Of a stretch of DNA of 28,436 nucleotides, positions 16,191 to 23,738 are shown piece after piece. The position numbers and the translations under genes are program-made. The notes under the pieces are model-generated. The model worked only from the letters and a program-made list of their open reading frames with translations. It had not been told where the DNA came from and ran no database searches. Source of the stretch: Bacillota bacterium. GTDB taxonomy: Bacteria; Bacillota; Clostridia; Clostridiales; Caloramatoraceae. Position 1 is the stretch's first letter; each line of letters begins with the position of its first letter. The stretch is taken from the NCBI GenBank assembly GCA_023415335.1, contig JAEZLD010000029.1, positions 1 to 28,436 on the forward strand. Direction: 5' to 3'.

Positions 16191-16332
16191 ATAAGCATGT
16201 TCGATTTTTACTGATATATGACTGCAAGTCAATAAGGCGGTATTCTTTGTTTTCACCAGTTCCATAATAATCCTACAATTCATTTATCTCTATGGTATCG
16301 TTTACAAATTACAATGTATTAGTTGAGAAAAA

Positions 16333-16360
16333 TTGGCATATACGTTAAAATTATTATAAA
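16333..16360 (+). promoter_or_regulatory. Candidate promoter of the YCII-domain gene
   Basis: TTGGCA (16333-16338) and TATAAA (16355-16360) have a 16-base spacer. A 10-bp inverted repeat begins at the next base, where transcription would start. Confidence 0.45.
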
Positions 16361-16405
16361 TATAAGGAATAATAAGGAAGAATCATAAGATTGCCATTCC
16401 TTATA
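16361..16405. promoter_or_regulatory. Inverted repeat in the YCII gene 5' leader
   Basis: TATAAGGAAT (16361-16370) and ATTCCTTATA (16396-16405) are perfect 10-bp inverted repeats separated by 25 bases. They lie between the predicted promoter and the ribosome site, so they may be an operator pair or an RNA stem. The right arm ends 10 bases before the ribosome site GAGGAGG. Confidence 0.45.
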
Positions 16406-16428
16406 ATTAAAAATGAGGAGGAAGATTT

Positions 16429-16779
16429 ATGCTGTTTATGATGATTGTCAAGGCTTCTAAGAATTCAGAAGCTGGAAATCTCCCGAGCTCAGATTTGATT
16501 GAAGCTATGACAAAGTACAATGAGGAATTAGTTAAGGCAGGCATACGGATTATGGCTAAAGGACTTCAGCCAAGTTCAAACGGCATCCGTATTTCATATC
16601 CGAAACCTGGGGAGCAGCCAGTAGTTACAGAGGGGCCATTTATGGAAACCAGTGAGCTGATTGCGGGGTTCATTTTGATTGATGTAAATTCCAGAGAAGA
16701 AGCTATTAAGTGGGCTATGCGGATGCCAGACCCCCAAGGACACGGAGAAGGCCAAATTGAACTGCGGCAGGTATATTAG
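16429..16779 (+). CDS. YCII-related (DGPF) domain protein
   Basis: This 116-residue single-domain protein begins MLFMMIVKA and has the family hallmark VTEGPFMETSELIAGF (DGPF in most members, EGPF here), followed by the ferredoxin-like half REEAIKWAMRMPDP and a C-terminal IELRQVY. DGPF/YCII proteins are small dimeric alpha+beta barrels, often encoded near sigma factors or regulators, with no settled enzyme activity. The ribosome site is GAGGAGG, seven bases before the ATG. It is monocistronic, between an inverted repeat and a terminator at 16883-16920. The AraC/GyrI gene just upstream is a candidate regulator (inference). Confidence 0.85.
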   Translation: MLFMMIVKASKNSEAGNLPSSDLIEAMTKYNEELVKAGIRIMAKGLQPSSNGIRISYPKPGEQPVVTEGPFMETSELIAGFILIDVNSREEAIKWAMRMPDPQGHGEGQIELRQVY

Positions 16780-16882
16780 CTTATATACTAACCAAAAGTT
16801 AGGGAATATGGCAGATTACTACAAATGGTTGAAGTTTTGAAAGCTGGTTGAGTTGCCACGGATAAAATAAAAGCTGTGCGAT

Positions 16883-16920
16883 AATAAAGAGTTTATGCTT
16901 AAGGGCATAGGCTCTTTATT
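16883..16920. terminator. Bidirectional terminator after the YCII gene
   Basis: AATAAAGAG (16883-16891) pairs with CTCTTTATT (16912-16920), with an inner ATGC/GCAT stem. The flanks are A-rich and T-rich, so it can work on both strands. Confidence 0.75.
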
Positions 16921-17147
16921 AATTGGCCACATTCACTTTATTAACATAATGGTATAAGATATATTAAGCTGTGTATTGGTATATGCCTTGAAAATAAAAC
17001 CATATGCTACAAACAGAATATTTTGCATGAAGAGTATGATAAATACTGATGTAAACGGGTGATATGGAAATAATAGCAGGAGCTGGTATAATATAAATAG
17101 TTAATAATATCCACCTTGGTATTTATACTGTACTAAGGAGACGTGCT
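16921..17147 (+). other. Non-coding stretch before the APH-like kinase gene
   Basis: No gene is seen here. A TATAAT at 17087-17092 may be the -10 of the kinase unit, but its -35 is weak. The rest is AT-rich and has no repeat I can support. Confidence 0.3.
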
Positions 17148-17198
17148 ATGCAACTGCTAATTTTCTTAGGAGGAATTTATGGGAAATTTGAAAGGTAA
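17148..17198 (+). CDS. Possible 16-codon upstream ORF overlapping the APH-like kinase start
   Basis: AAGGAG at 17135-17140 lies seven bases before an ATG that opens MQLLIFLGGIYGKFER and stops at 17196-17198. It runs across the kinase's own AGGAGG site and ATG (17179). Its translation would therefore cover and re-expose the kinase start, a layout that suits translational coupling. Nothing besides the ribosome site supports it. Confidence 0.3.
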   Translation: MQLLIFLGGIYGKFER

Positions 17199-18120
17199 AC
17201 CTTTGTTTAACAAGGATATTCATTATTGGCCATCCTGGGGAAAAGTTTTTCAATCAATAGAGGCATTTCAGCCCATTGTTAAGCACATATTTGCTATCCA
17301 TGGACTTGAATTTACGGATATGGAGAACTGTAATCCCGGTACCAATGCTGTTTTTAAAATTGGCAGGTTTATAGTAAAGGTGTTTGCACCAATAGAGTCA
17401 GGCATGGATACTGACTCTGATTTTAATACGGAGCTTTTCGGGATAGAAAGGGCAGGTAAGCTTGGCATACCAGTACCTAAGCTTATTGCAAGTGGCACAA
17501 TAAAGGATAAATATGAGTTCCGCTATTTGATAATGGAGCATATATATGGAATTACTCTGGGGGATATTGAGGGCAAGGTTACAGACTGTGAGAAAAAAAG
17601 CTATGCAAAACAGCTTAGGGATATAACAGATAAAATGAACACCCCTAGCTGCAGGTTTAACGATGTTGATGTCATAGAAAGAGCACTGCATTGCAAGAGA
17701 TGGAACAGCTTTCCTGAAGGCTTCCAATTTGAACGCAGGAATTATTTAGACCAGTACAGACTTAAAAATATAGTTTATGTACACGGAGACTTAAATCCTG
17801 GCAATGTACTGGTTGATGAAGGAAAAAAGCTTTATATCATTGACTTTGCAGATGCTATACTGGCTCCTCCTGAATATGAAATAGCAGCAGTTGTATGCGA
17901 ATTGTTTTGTTTTGAAAAGCCCTATATGGATGGATATTTTGGAGAATATGATGCAGAGGAACTATCAGAAAAATGCCTTCGTGGACTGCTGATGCATGAT
18001 TTTGGCTATAACATCATACGTGACAATCTAGGGTGTATTGATGAAATAGTTAGTTTGGAGACTTTGAAACAGAGACTGTACTCCGAAATAAAAAGTAATG
18101 GAAAAGGTGCAGTCGTTTGA
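17179..18120 (+). CDS. Aminoglycoside phosphotransferase (APH)-fold small-molecule kinase
   Basis: This 313-residue protein has the kinase-like APH fold. The ATP-binding lysine is probably Lys67 (FIVKVFA). The linker reads YLIMEHIYGITLGDI, the catalytic loop HGDLNPGNVL (Asp204) and the metal site IIDFADA (Asp222). The fold includes antibiotic kinases, choline/ethanolamine kinases and fructosamine kinases. Nothing in the sequence shows that this one acts on an antibiotic, and a housekeeping metabolite is as likely. AGGAGG sits eight bases before the ATG. It is the first of a run of four same-strand genes (kinase, SGNH esterase, ParB-like protein, rhodanese). Confidence 0.85.
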   Translation: MGNLKGKPLFNKDIHYWPSWGKVFQSIEAFQPIVKHIFAIHGLEFTDMENCNPGTNAVFKIGRFIVKVFAPIESGMDTDSDFNTELFGIERAGKLGIPVPKLIASGTIKDKYEFRYLIMEHIYGITLGDIEGKVTDCEKKSYAKQLRDITDKMNTPSCRFNDVDVIERALHCKRWNSFPEGFQFERRNYLDQYRLKNIVYVHGDLNPGNVLVDEGKKLYIIDFADAILAPPEYEIAAVVCELFCFEKPYMDGYFGEYDAEELSEKCLRGLLMHDFGYNIIRDNLGCIDEIVSLETLKQRLYSEIKSNGKGAVV

Positions 18121-18187
18121 CATAAATTTTATAAAAATCAATTTCACTGATAACAAGAAAATGATGATGATGGAGGAAAAAGATACT

Positions 18188-18883
18188 GTGTACAGCAGGT
18201 ATAAGTCTATTTTTCAAAAGGGACTAAAAATTAAAATCATTGGTGACAGCATTGCAGCTGGAGCAGGAAGCTCAATGAGCTACAAAACAGATGAGCTTGT
18301 ATTTGAGGACGAGGAAAGTAAATTCTTTAAAAGAGTGGCTCCAGATAGCTGGTGGGGGATGCTTGGAAGATACTTAAAGGAGAATTATGCTAATTGTACT
18401 GTTGATAACAAGGGCTGTGGAGGAGCATTTTCATATCAGATACTAGAGCATATTGATACTTTAGTATCTGAGGAAGATGAGCTAGTATTGGTTTTAATGG
18501 GCTTAAATGACCGTAAGAGAAAGAATGGCATGGAAGAGCTGAAGCACAATTGCAATGAGATTGTAGAGCGGCTTATAAGGGATGGGAAAATGGTGATATT
18601 ATTAACTCCCAATCCATCATCCCATGATAATGAATATTATCCAAACAGGCTGTACCATACCCCTGAGGTTGTAAGGGTGCTTAGGGAGGCTGCGGAGAAT
18701 AAGGGTATTCAATTAATAGATAATTATAGGTATGTAGAGGAATATCTTAAGGATAATAACCTGATAATTGAGGATATAATTTGCGGAGATGGCTGTATAA
18801 ATGATGGAGCACATCCATCAGATAAGGTACAGAGGCTTATATTTCAGAATGTGATTGAAGCATTGGGAATACATCATCTATAG
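18188..18883 (+). CDS. SGNH/GDSL-family esterase or acylhydrolase
   Basis: This SGNH hydrolase of about 231 residues has block I IKIIGDSIAAGAGSS (nucleophile Ser codon at 18248-18250), block II glycine in NKGCGGAFS, block III LVLMGLNDRK (Asn) and block V NDGAHPSD (Asp and His). It would hydrolyse an ester, such as an acetyl group on a sugar or lipid. There is no signal peptide, so it is cytoplasmic as annotated. The GTG at 18188 is chosen because GGAGG lies 11 bases before it and the protein then begins close to the first strand. The frame is open further up (ATG at 18161-18170 and at 18098, inside the kinase gene), but those starts lack a ribosome site, so the start is uncertain. Confidence 0.82.
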   Translation: MYSRYKSIFQKGLKIKIIGDSIAAGAGSSMSYKTDELVFEDEESKFFKRVAPDSWWGMLGRYLKENYANCTVDNKGCGGAFSYQILEHIDTLVSEEDELVLVLMGLNDRKRKNGMEELKHNCNEIVERLIRDGKMVILLTPNPSSHDNEYYPNRLYHTPEVVRVLREAAENKGIQLIDNYRYVEEYLKDNNLIIEDIICGDGCINDGAHPSDKVQRLIFQNVIEALGIHHL

Positions 18884-18966
18884 AGATGATGAGGGCATGG
18901 TTTTATATTTTGCTAAAAAAGCTGGACGTATAGTCTTGATTTATGTAAATGGTATGGAGGATAGTG

Positions 18967-19584
18967 ATGGGGAGCAAGATTCAAAGGATTAACTCCTATG
19001 AGGATGAGAGGTTTAGTAAGGATATCCTAAAGGAGCATGGCGCTTTTATTGTGGATGATAAATTTAAATGCAGCTTTAAGATAATAAATATAGATTCTGC
19101 AGTTATGTATTTTGATAAGGAAATAAATGCTCAGGATTTGATTGATGAATTCCGGTTCTATTCAGAGCATATTATTAATTTCTATAATGAATATATGGAA
19201 TTAATAAAGGCCTTTCCTCCCTTGAAGATTTTTGATATAGGTATAATGGATATACAGCCCTCGCAATTTTTTGTGGACAGGGATAAGGTTGAGGCTATTA
19301 GGAGCTTTATAGAAAAAGAGGAGGATATCTGTATTCCTGTGGTTAAAATTAACAACAATATAGTATCATTAGATGGACATACAAGGCTATTTTTTGCTGT
19401 CAAAATGGGGTATTCTAAGGTAAGGGCATATTATACCGGACCTGGTGACTACATTGATGGATTTGTAGAGGAAGCAAGGAAAAGAGGGGTGTATTCTCCC
19501 TATGACCTAAAGCTTTTGTCCCATGAGGAATATCAGATAAAATGGAATAAATTCTGCGATGATTATTTTAAAGAAAGAGAATAG
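18967..19584 (+). CDS. Stand-alone ParB/Srx-like domain protein
   Basis: This protein is about 205 residues long. The middle and C-terminal part looks like the ParB N-domain/sulfiredoxin fold: IQPSQFFVDRDKVEAIRSF, then PVVKINNNIVSLDGHTRLFFAVKMGYSKVR. The DGHxR signature resembles the DGHHR of ParB-fold free-serine kinases (SerK, SbnI) more than the GERR of chromosome-partition ParB. There is no DNA-binding helix-turn-helix or CTPase C-terminal part. A nucleotide-using enzyme role is therefore more likely than DNA segregation (inference). The N-terminal 90 residues are not recognised. The ATG at 18967 has GGAGG six bases before it; the ATG at 18949 does not. It ends 23 bp before the rhodanese gene. 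Confidence 0.65.
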   Translation: MGSKIQRINSYEDERFSKDILKEHGAFIVDDKFKCSFKIINIDSAVMYFDKEINAQDLIDEFRFYSEHIINFYNEYMELIKAFPPLKIFDIGIMDIQPSQFFVDRDKVEAIRSFIEKEEDICIPVVKINNNIVSLDGHTRLFFAVKMGYSKVRAYYTGPGDYIDGFVEEARKRGVYSPYDLKLLSHEEYQIKWNKFCDDYFKERE

Positions 19585-19607
19585 TGTTAAAGGAGTATAA
19601 TGTTTAG

Positions 19608-19928
19608 ATGGAAGATTCTAAGAATATAATTACATTTGAAGAGGCAAAGCAAATTATTGATAATGAAAAGGATTATGTAATGCTGGATGTGCGTGAGGAG
19701 GAGGAATACAGCACGGGACATGCTCATGAAGCGTTACTGTTTCCTCTAGGTACTATTAATGCGGACACAGCTGCAAAGCTTATCCCCTCAAAGGATACAG
19801 CTGTTATGGTATACTGCCGAAGTGGAAGACGCAGCAGATTAGCAGCTAACAGATTGGCAAAGCTAGGCTATAAAAGGGTATATGATATAGGAAGCCTTGT
19901 AGGGTGGCCATACGGCATAACCTGGTAA
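19608..19928 (+). CDS. Single-domain rhodanese-like protein
   Basis: This 106-residue protein is one rhodanese domain. It has the CH2A-like segment VMLDVREEEEYSTGHAHEA, the active-site loop CRSGRRS with Cys70, and the closing YDIGSLVGWPYG. It moves sulfane sulfur from a donor to a thiol acceptor, in the cytoplasm. The in-frame codon just before ATG 19608 is TAG, so this start is fixed although its AGGAG is 12 bases away. An out-of-frame ATG at 19600, at a closer distance, opens a nine-codon decoy frame. It is the last gene of the kinase-SGNH-ParB-like run. Confidence 0.9.
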   Translation: MEDSKNIITFEEAKQIIDNEKDYVMLDVREEEEYSTGHAHEALLFPLGTINADTAAKLIPSKDTAVMVYCRSGRRSRLAANRLAKLGYKRVYDIGSLVGWPYGITW

Positions 19929-20473
19929 AGTACAATGTGCTTTTGAACCTACAGAGTCCCATACTGCATAATGTTGCTCTGTGCCTGGGGGAATATAGTT
20001 TTTTGTGGTGTTAATTTAGACTATTTAAAAGAGTGTTAAATGAAACTTATAGGAGCTTCAGTGGAATAAACGTCCTATTATTATACAGCAATTAAGAATA
20101 GGTATGGATAAAGAGGTCTTTTATGTGAATAAACATTGGGTTTCTGGACATGCCTCGCTTTATGTACGCCGGATACTGATGTAATCATATGGTTCGGACT
20201 GCAGAAGGGAAAAAGTCTTGCAGGGGTGGATGAGGATTTAAAAAGTATGGGTTTAAGCCCATATGTCCATAGAAATCAGCTACTGTCAGTAGACATATTA
20301 TTAACGTCATGTCCTATAATCAAGATATAGCAGCAGTAGGCATGAATGTAGCGGCAAAGTGTGTCACAGGTTTTAATAGGTTAGTTAATGCTTGCCGGAA
20401 GCATTCGTATAGGATTTGTAATCACTCTTCTTATTGTTAATATTGAATAGGTTTGGTAAAATTATAATGTAGA
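19929..20473 (+). other. Gap without a supported gene between rhodanese and MBL-fold gene
   Basis: There is no recognisable gene in these 545 bases. A 64-codon open frame (20136-20330) begins with TTG, has no ribosome site and matches nothing I know. Short hairpins are present: TATGGG-TTTAAG-CCCATA at 20246-20263 and CTACTG-T-CAGTAG near 20280. An ACAGAG/CTCTGT stem lies soon after the rhodanese stop but lacks a T-run. This may be decayed sequence. Confidence 0.4.
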
Positions 20474-20482
20474 GGTGATAAA

Positions 20483-21244
20483 ATGAGAATTACTCAGATA
20501 CGAAATGCAACTGTAATTATTGAGTATGCGGACAAAAGATTCTTAGTAGATCCCATGCTTTCAGATAAGGAGACAATGAAACCCTTTACAAGCCTTCTAC
20601 ATCCATTTTCAAAAAATCCACTAGTGGATCTGCCTTTTGGTATTTCTCGGATTATAGATGTGGATTCAGTCATTGTTACACACCTTCACCCAGACCATTT
20701 TGATCATATGGCAGCTGAGGTAATTCCAAAGCACCTTCCCATGTTTGTACAAAATGAAAACGATAAGAACACGTTATCGGGCTATGGGTTTACAAACATC
20801 ACAGTTTTAACAGAGCATACAGCTTTTGGAGGTATTGAACTAATAAAGGTGCCGGGACAGCACGGTACATGGAATGTTGAAAAGCTAACCAGACTGGGAA
20901 GTGTATGTGGTGTTATTATGTGCTCTGAGAAAGAAAAGACACTTTATATTACCGGGGATACCATATGGTATGAAGCAGTAGAACATACACTTCAAGCTTA
21001 CCAGCCGGGTGTGATTCTTGCAAATGCGGGACAGAACGATTATGGGGACTATCAGTTGGTTATGGGAACGGATGATATACTTCAGGTCCATAAAGCCCTA
21101 CCTGGTGCACAAATCATAGCGACCCATATGGAGGATGTTAATCACTGGACACTATCACGAAAGGATTTGAGAAGATTTTCTGAAGAACATGGTTTTTCCA
21201 GTAAGCTTTTTATTCCACAAAACGGGGAAACCTACTTCTTTTAG
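20483..21244 (+). CDS. Metallo-beta-lactamase-fold hydrolase (UlaG-like)
   Basis: This 253-residue MBL-fold enzyme has the metal motif THLHPDHFDH (His67, His69, Asp71, His72), a later histidine in VPGQHGTW, Asp in YITGDTIWY and the last His in IIATHMEDVNHW. The N-terminal strand NATVIIEYADKRFLVDPML is typical of the UlaG/YtkL subgroup, which includes L-ascorbate-6-phosphate lactonase and other hydrolases. There is no ascorbate operon around it, so lactonase activity is not claimed. GAGGTGA precedes the ATG by three to five bases. It is monocistronic, ending in the strong terminator at 21272-21322. Confidence 0.88.
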   Translation: MRITQIRNATVIIEYADKRFLVDPMLSDKETMKPFTSLLHPFSKNPLVDLPFGISRIIDVDSVIVTHLHPDHFDHMAAEVIPKHLPMFVQNENDKNTLSGYGFTNITVLTEHTAFGGIELIKVPGQHGTWNVEKLTRLGSVCGVIMCSEKEKTLYITGDTIWYEAVEHTLQAYQPGVILANAGQNDYGDYQLVMGTDDILQVHKALPGAQIIATHMEDVNHWTLSRKDLRRFSEEHGFSSKLFIPQNGETYFF

Positions 21245-21271
21245 CAGCTCAAATAGTTTTATTCTGCTTTG

Positions 21272-21322
21272 AAATGCCTTTATAAGCTGTAGTCTATGAT
21301 GGCAGCTTATAGGGGCGTTTTT
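21272..21322 (+). terminator. Strong intrinsic terminator after the MBL-fold gene
   Basis: An 18-bp stem (perfect TATAAGCTG/CAGCTTATA core, extended by G-U and A-T pairs) with a 13-base loop is followed by TTTTT. Confidence 0.88.
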
Positions 21323-21384
21323 AATAAGAATGCTCACACGTGTTAGCTAGAATTGATATTCTGTAACATGATAAAAATAAATGC

Positions 21385-21413
21385 TTTACATAATAATAAA
21401 TATTATATATAAT
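21385..21413 (+). promoter_or_regulatory. Sigma-A promoter for the degV unit
   Basis: TTTACA (21385-21390), 17 bases, then TATAAT (21408-21413), about 65 bases before the degV ATG. Confidence 0.72.
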
Positions 21414-21477
21414 TAGTTTAAATAATAGAGAGTAATATTAATTATGAAATAACAAAATATTTCTGGAGGTAAACACT

Positions 21478-22308
21478 ATGAGGTATAAAATTGTTGCTGA
21501 TTCATCCTGTGACATGTTTGAATTGGAGGGGATAGATTTTTCATCTGTTCCACTGAAAATATCTACAGATAAAAAGGAGTATGTGGATGATCAAAGTCTT
21601 GATGTAATAAATATGATAAATGAACTTAAGGAGCATAAGGGAAGGTCCTTTACCTCCTGCCCAAATGTAGCAGAATGGGAGAGTGCCTTTTCAGATGCAG
21701 CTTTTGTATTTGCCGTAACAATAACCAGCAAGCTTTCAGGCAGCTACAGCTCTGCTGTAATGGCAAAGCAGGTGTGCGAGGAAAAAAATCCAGGTCAGAG
21801 GATTTTTATTATTGACAGCCTATCAACAGGCCCTGAAATGGTTCTTATCATAAATAAACTAAGAGAACTCATATTGAAGGGTGAAGATTTTGATGATATT
21901 TGTAGGGAGATAGTTGAATATCAGAATAGAACCCACCTGCTTTTTATTCTTGAGTCAATGCATAATTTGGTGCAGAACGGGCGTGTTAGCAAGCTGGTAG
22001 GGGCAGCAGTTGATGTGCTAGGAATTAAGGTTATTGGCATGGCAAGTGAGGAAGGAACCCTGGAAATTGTTAAGAAGAGCAGAGGCTCCGGTAAAACTAT
22101 TGTGAGCTTCATTAAGGAGCTTAAACAACTAGGGTACAATGGTGGAAGGGTTAATATAAGTCATTGTTTAAATAGGAAATGTGCTGAAATGCTTAGAGAA
22201 GCCATTATTTCTGAATTCAAGGAAGCAGCTATAAATATTTATCCTTCAAGGGGATTGTGCAGCTATTATGCAGAAAAAGGAGGCATATTACTGGGATTTG
22301 AGTGCTAG
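21478..22308 (+). CDS. DegV-family lipid-binding protein
   Basis: This 276-residue DegV-fold protein has the N-terminal KIVADSSCD, the fatty-acid-head motif ITSKLSGSYSSA, the helix LLFILESMHNLVQNGRVSKL typical of the C-terminal domain, and a closing HCLNRKCAEM. DegV proteins hold a fatty acid; several (FakB) present it to the kinase FakA for phosphorylation. No FakA is in this window, so the partner would be elsewhere. GGAGG precedes the ATG. A good promoter lies 65 bases upstream. It is followed by 13 bp and then a membrane protein with PAP2-like motifs, suggesting a joint role in lipid handling (inference). Confidence 0.9.
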   Translation: MRYKIVADSSCDMFELEGIDFSSVPLKISTDKKEYVDDQSLDVINMINELKEHKGRSFTSCPNVAEWESAFSDAAFVFAVTITSKLSGSYSSAVMAKQVCEEKNPGQRIFIIDSLSTGPEMVLIINKLRELILKGEDFDDICREIVEYQNRTHLLFILESMHNLVQNGRVSKLVGAAVDVLGIKVIGMASEEGTLEIVKKSRGSGKTIVSFIKELKQLGYNGGRVNISHCLNRKCAEMLREAIISEFKEAAINIYPSRGLCSYYAEKGGILLGFEC

Positions 22309-22321
22309 AGGAGGGACATAA

Positions 22322-22891
22322 ATGAACAGGATTGATAAGTTAATAAGGGGAATAACCATTCCACCAATTGTTGCGGGAGTAATGGTCCTGTTGTTGTATT
22401 TTGCCTCACATTCAATTGATTTAAAGGATTTTGTTATTGCAGAGATTTGCCTGGTATTTATTCCATTTTTGGCATACCCTTATGGAATAATCGCTCATGG
22501 AAACAAGGATGTACGTGAAACACAGAGAAATGCAGCACTGATATTAAGTGGTGTTGGGTATGCTGTGGGATTTGTATGTACATTTATATTCAGCAGCTCA
22601 ATTGCTATGAGGGTGCTTTTTTCGGCATACATAATATCTATTGCGGGACTTCTTTTTATAAATAAAGTAATTAAATTTAAGGCCAGCGGGCATTCCTGCA
22701 GTACAACTGCACCGATAGTTATGCTTACCTGGCAGATGGGGACTATTGCAGTGATACCGGGAGTATTGTTAATCACAGCAGTATATTTCTCATCTCTTAA
22801 GCTTAAGCGGCATACACTCACTCAGCTTATAGTGGGCTCTTTTATCAGTCTTGTAGCAGCAATAGTGGCTATAAGTATGTTTACTATCTGA
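22322..22891 (+). CDS. Polytopic membrane protein with PAP2-like motifs
   Basis: This 189-residue protein has about six hydrophobic segments. Two short signals recall type 2 phosphatidic acid phosphatases: VIKFKASGHSCSTTAP (SGH motif with lysines before it) and KLKRHTLTQLIVGS (an H-x3-Q form of the third motif, as in dolichyl-diphosphatase-like members). The classical KxxxxxxRP block is not clear, so activity is uncertain. If active, it would remove phosphate from a lipid phosphate or prenyl diphosphate at the membrane. GGAGGG lies seven bases before the ATG, and the gene is coupled to degV with a 13-bp gap. No clear terminator follows. Confidence 0.6.
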   Translation: MNRIDKLIRGITIPPIVAGVMVLLLYFASHSIDLKDFVIAEICLVFIPFLAYPYGIIAHGNKDVRETQRNAALILSGVGYAVGFVCTFIFSSSIAMRVLFSAYIISIAGLLFINKVIKFKASGHSCSTTAPIVMLTWQMGTIAVIPGVLLITAVYFSSLKLKRHTLTQLIVGSFISLVAAIVAISMFTI

Positions 22892-23034
22892 CTTCCATAC
22901 TTAAGTTAGTAATATGTGATATTATGTGATATAATATTTTATTAAGAACTATTAAATATTCTTGTTACAAGCAACATGGCATATATAAAAGAGTGTATTA
23001 GCTTAATTTTATTTTATATATATGAGGTGGATGG

Positions 23035-23604
23035 ATGTCTATTTTTCTGATTGATTATGAAAATGTAAGTGTAAAGGGGCTCAAAGGAATAAACAGCCTT
23101 AAGGAGAAGGACAAGGTGTATATTTTATATAGCGTGAATGCAGATACTCTTACATTTGAAATGCATCAAATGATGAATGAGTCAAAAGCTGATATAAATT
23201 GTATCAAGGCTAATGTAGGAACAAAGAATGCTCTTGACTTCCAGTTATCGTCTAAGCTGGGTTACCTTGTTGCAGATAACAAGGAGGAGCAGTTCTATGT
23301 AGTAAGCGATGATTCGGGATTTGATTGTGTCATAATGTTTTGGACAAAGGAAGGCTGTAAGATTGAGAGGGTATCTGACCTTCAGCTAAGAAATAAAGAG
23401 GAAGAGCAGCTGCTTTTGGAGAATAAAATAATAGAAATACTTCCCCAGTATAAGGAAGATGCAAAGGTAATTGGAAAATATATTGAGGATTACAAGACAA
23501 AGCAAGGCTTCAATAATGCTCTTGTTAAGAAGTTTGAAAGTAAGAAGGCCGGGGAAATATATAAGGCTGTTAAGCCACTTATTGCAGATAAAAAAGGAAA
23601 ATAG
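23035..23604 (+). CDS. PIN/NYN-like domain protein, candidate ribonuclease
   Basis: This 189-residue protein has a PIN-fold pattern: first strand IFLIDYENV with Asp7, Asp68 in NALDFQLSSKLGYL, and VVSDDSGFDCVI with Asp92/93 and Asp97. Such an acidic cluster binds Mg2+ in PIN and NYN nucleases. The C-terminal third (about 125-189) is lysine-rich and helical (IIEILPQYKEDAKVIGKYI) and could bind RNA or a partner. No antitoxin-sized gene is next to it, so it does not look like VapC. GAGGTGG sits close before ATG 23035; a second, out-of-frame ATG at 23031 stops after seven codons. A strong terminator follows, so it is a single-gene unit. Confidence 0.72.
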   Translation: MSIFLIDYENVSVKGLKGINSLKEKDKVYILYSVNADTLTFEMHQMMNESKADINCIKANVGTKNALDFQLSSKLGYLVADNKEEQFYVVSDDSGFDCVIMFWTKEGCKIERVSDLQLRNKEEEQLLLENKIIEILPQYKEDAKVIGKYIEDYKTKQGFNNALVKKFESKKAGEIYKAVKPLIADKKGK

Positions 23605-23610
23605 TGATAT

Positions 23611-23646
23611 AAAAATGCTCTGGGTTTATCCCGGAGCATTTTTTTA
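23611..23646 (+). terminator. Intrinsic terminator after the PIN/NYN-like gene
   Basis: ATGCTCTGGG pairs with CCCGGAGCAT (one T-G pair) around a short loop and is followed by seven or more T. A-run upstream allows some action on the other strand. Confidence 0.88.
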
Positions 23647-23690
23647 TAATCTGATGTATATATAATAATTAATGTTGAATATAATAAATA

Positions 23691-23719
23691 TTACATATTA
23701 TGGCTGAAGATTTTATAAT
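23691..23719 (+). promoter_or_regulatory. Promoter of the marR-MFS operon
   Basis: TTACAT (23691-23696) and TATAAT (23714-23719) are spaced by 17 bases. Transcription should start near 23726, shortly before the palindrome at 23739-23752. Confidence 0.65.
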
Positions 23720-23738
23720 ATAATATTATAATTTTCTA

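Noticed and set aside
17179..18120. Aminoglycoside resistance gene
   Set aside because: Only the general APH kinase fold is visible; nothing specific to known resistance enzymes can be seen.
18967..19584. Chromosome or plasmid partition ParB
   Set aside because: No ParA, no parS-like sites, no helix-turn-helix, and the GERR motif is replaced by DGHxR.
20136..20330. 64-codon open frame in the gap after the rhodanese gene
   Set aside because: TTG start, no ribosome site and no recognisable family; treated as non-coding or decayed sequence.
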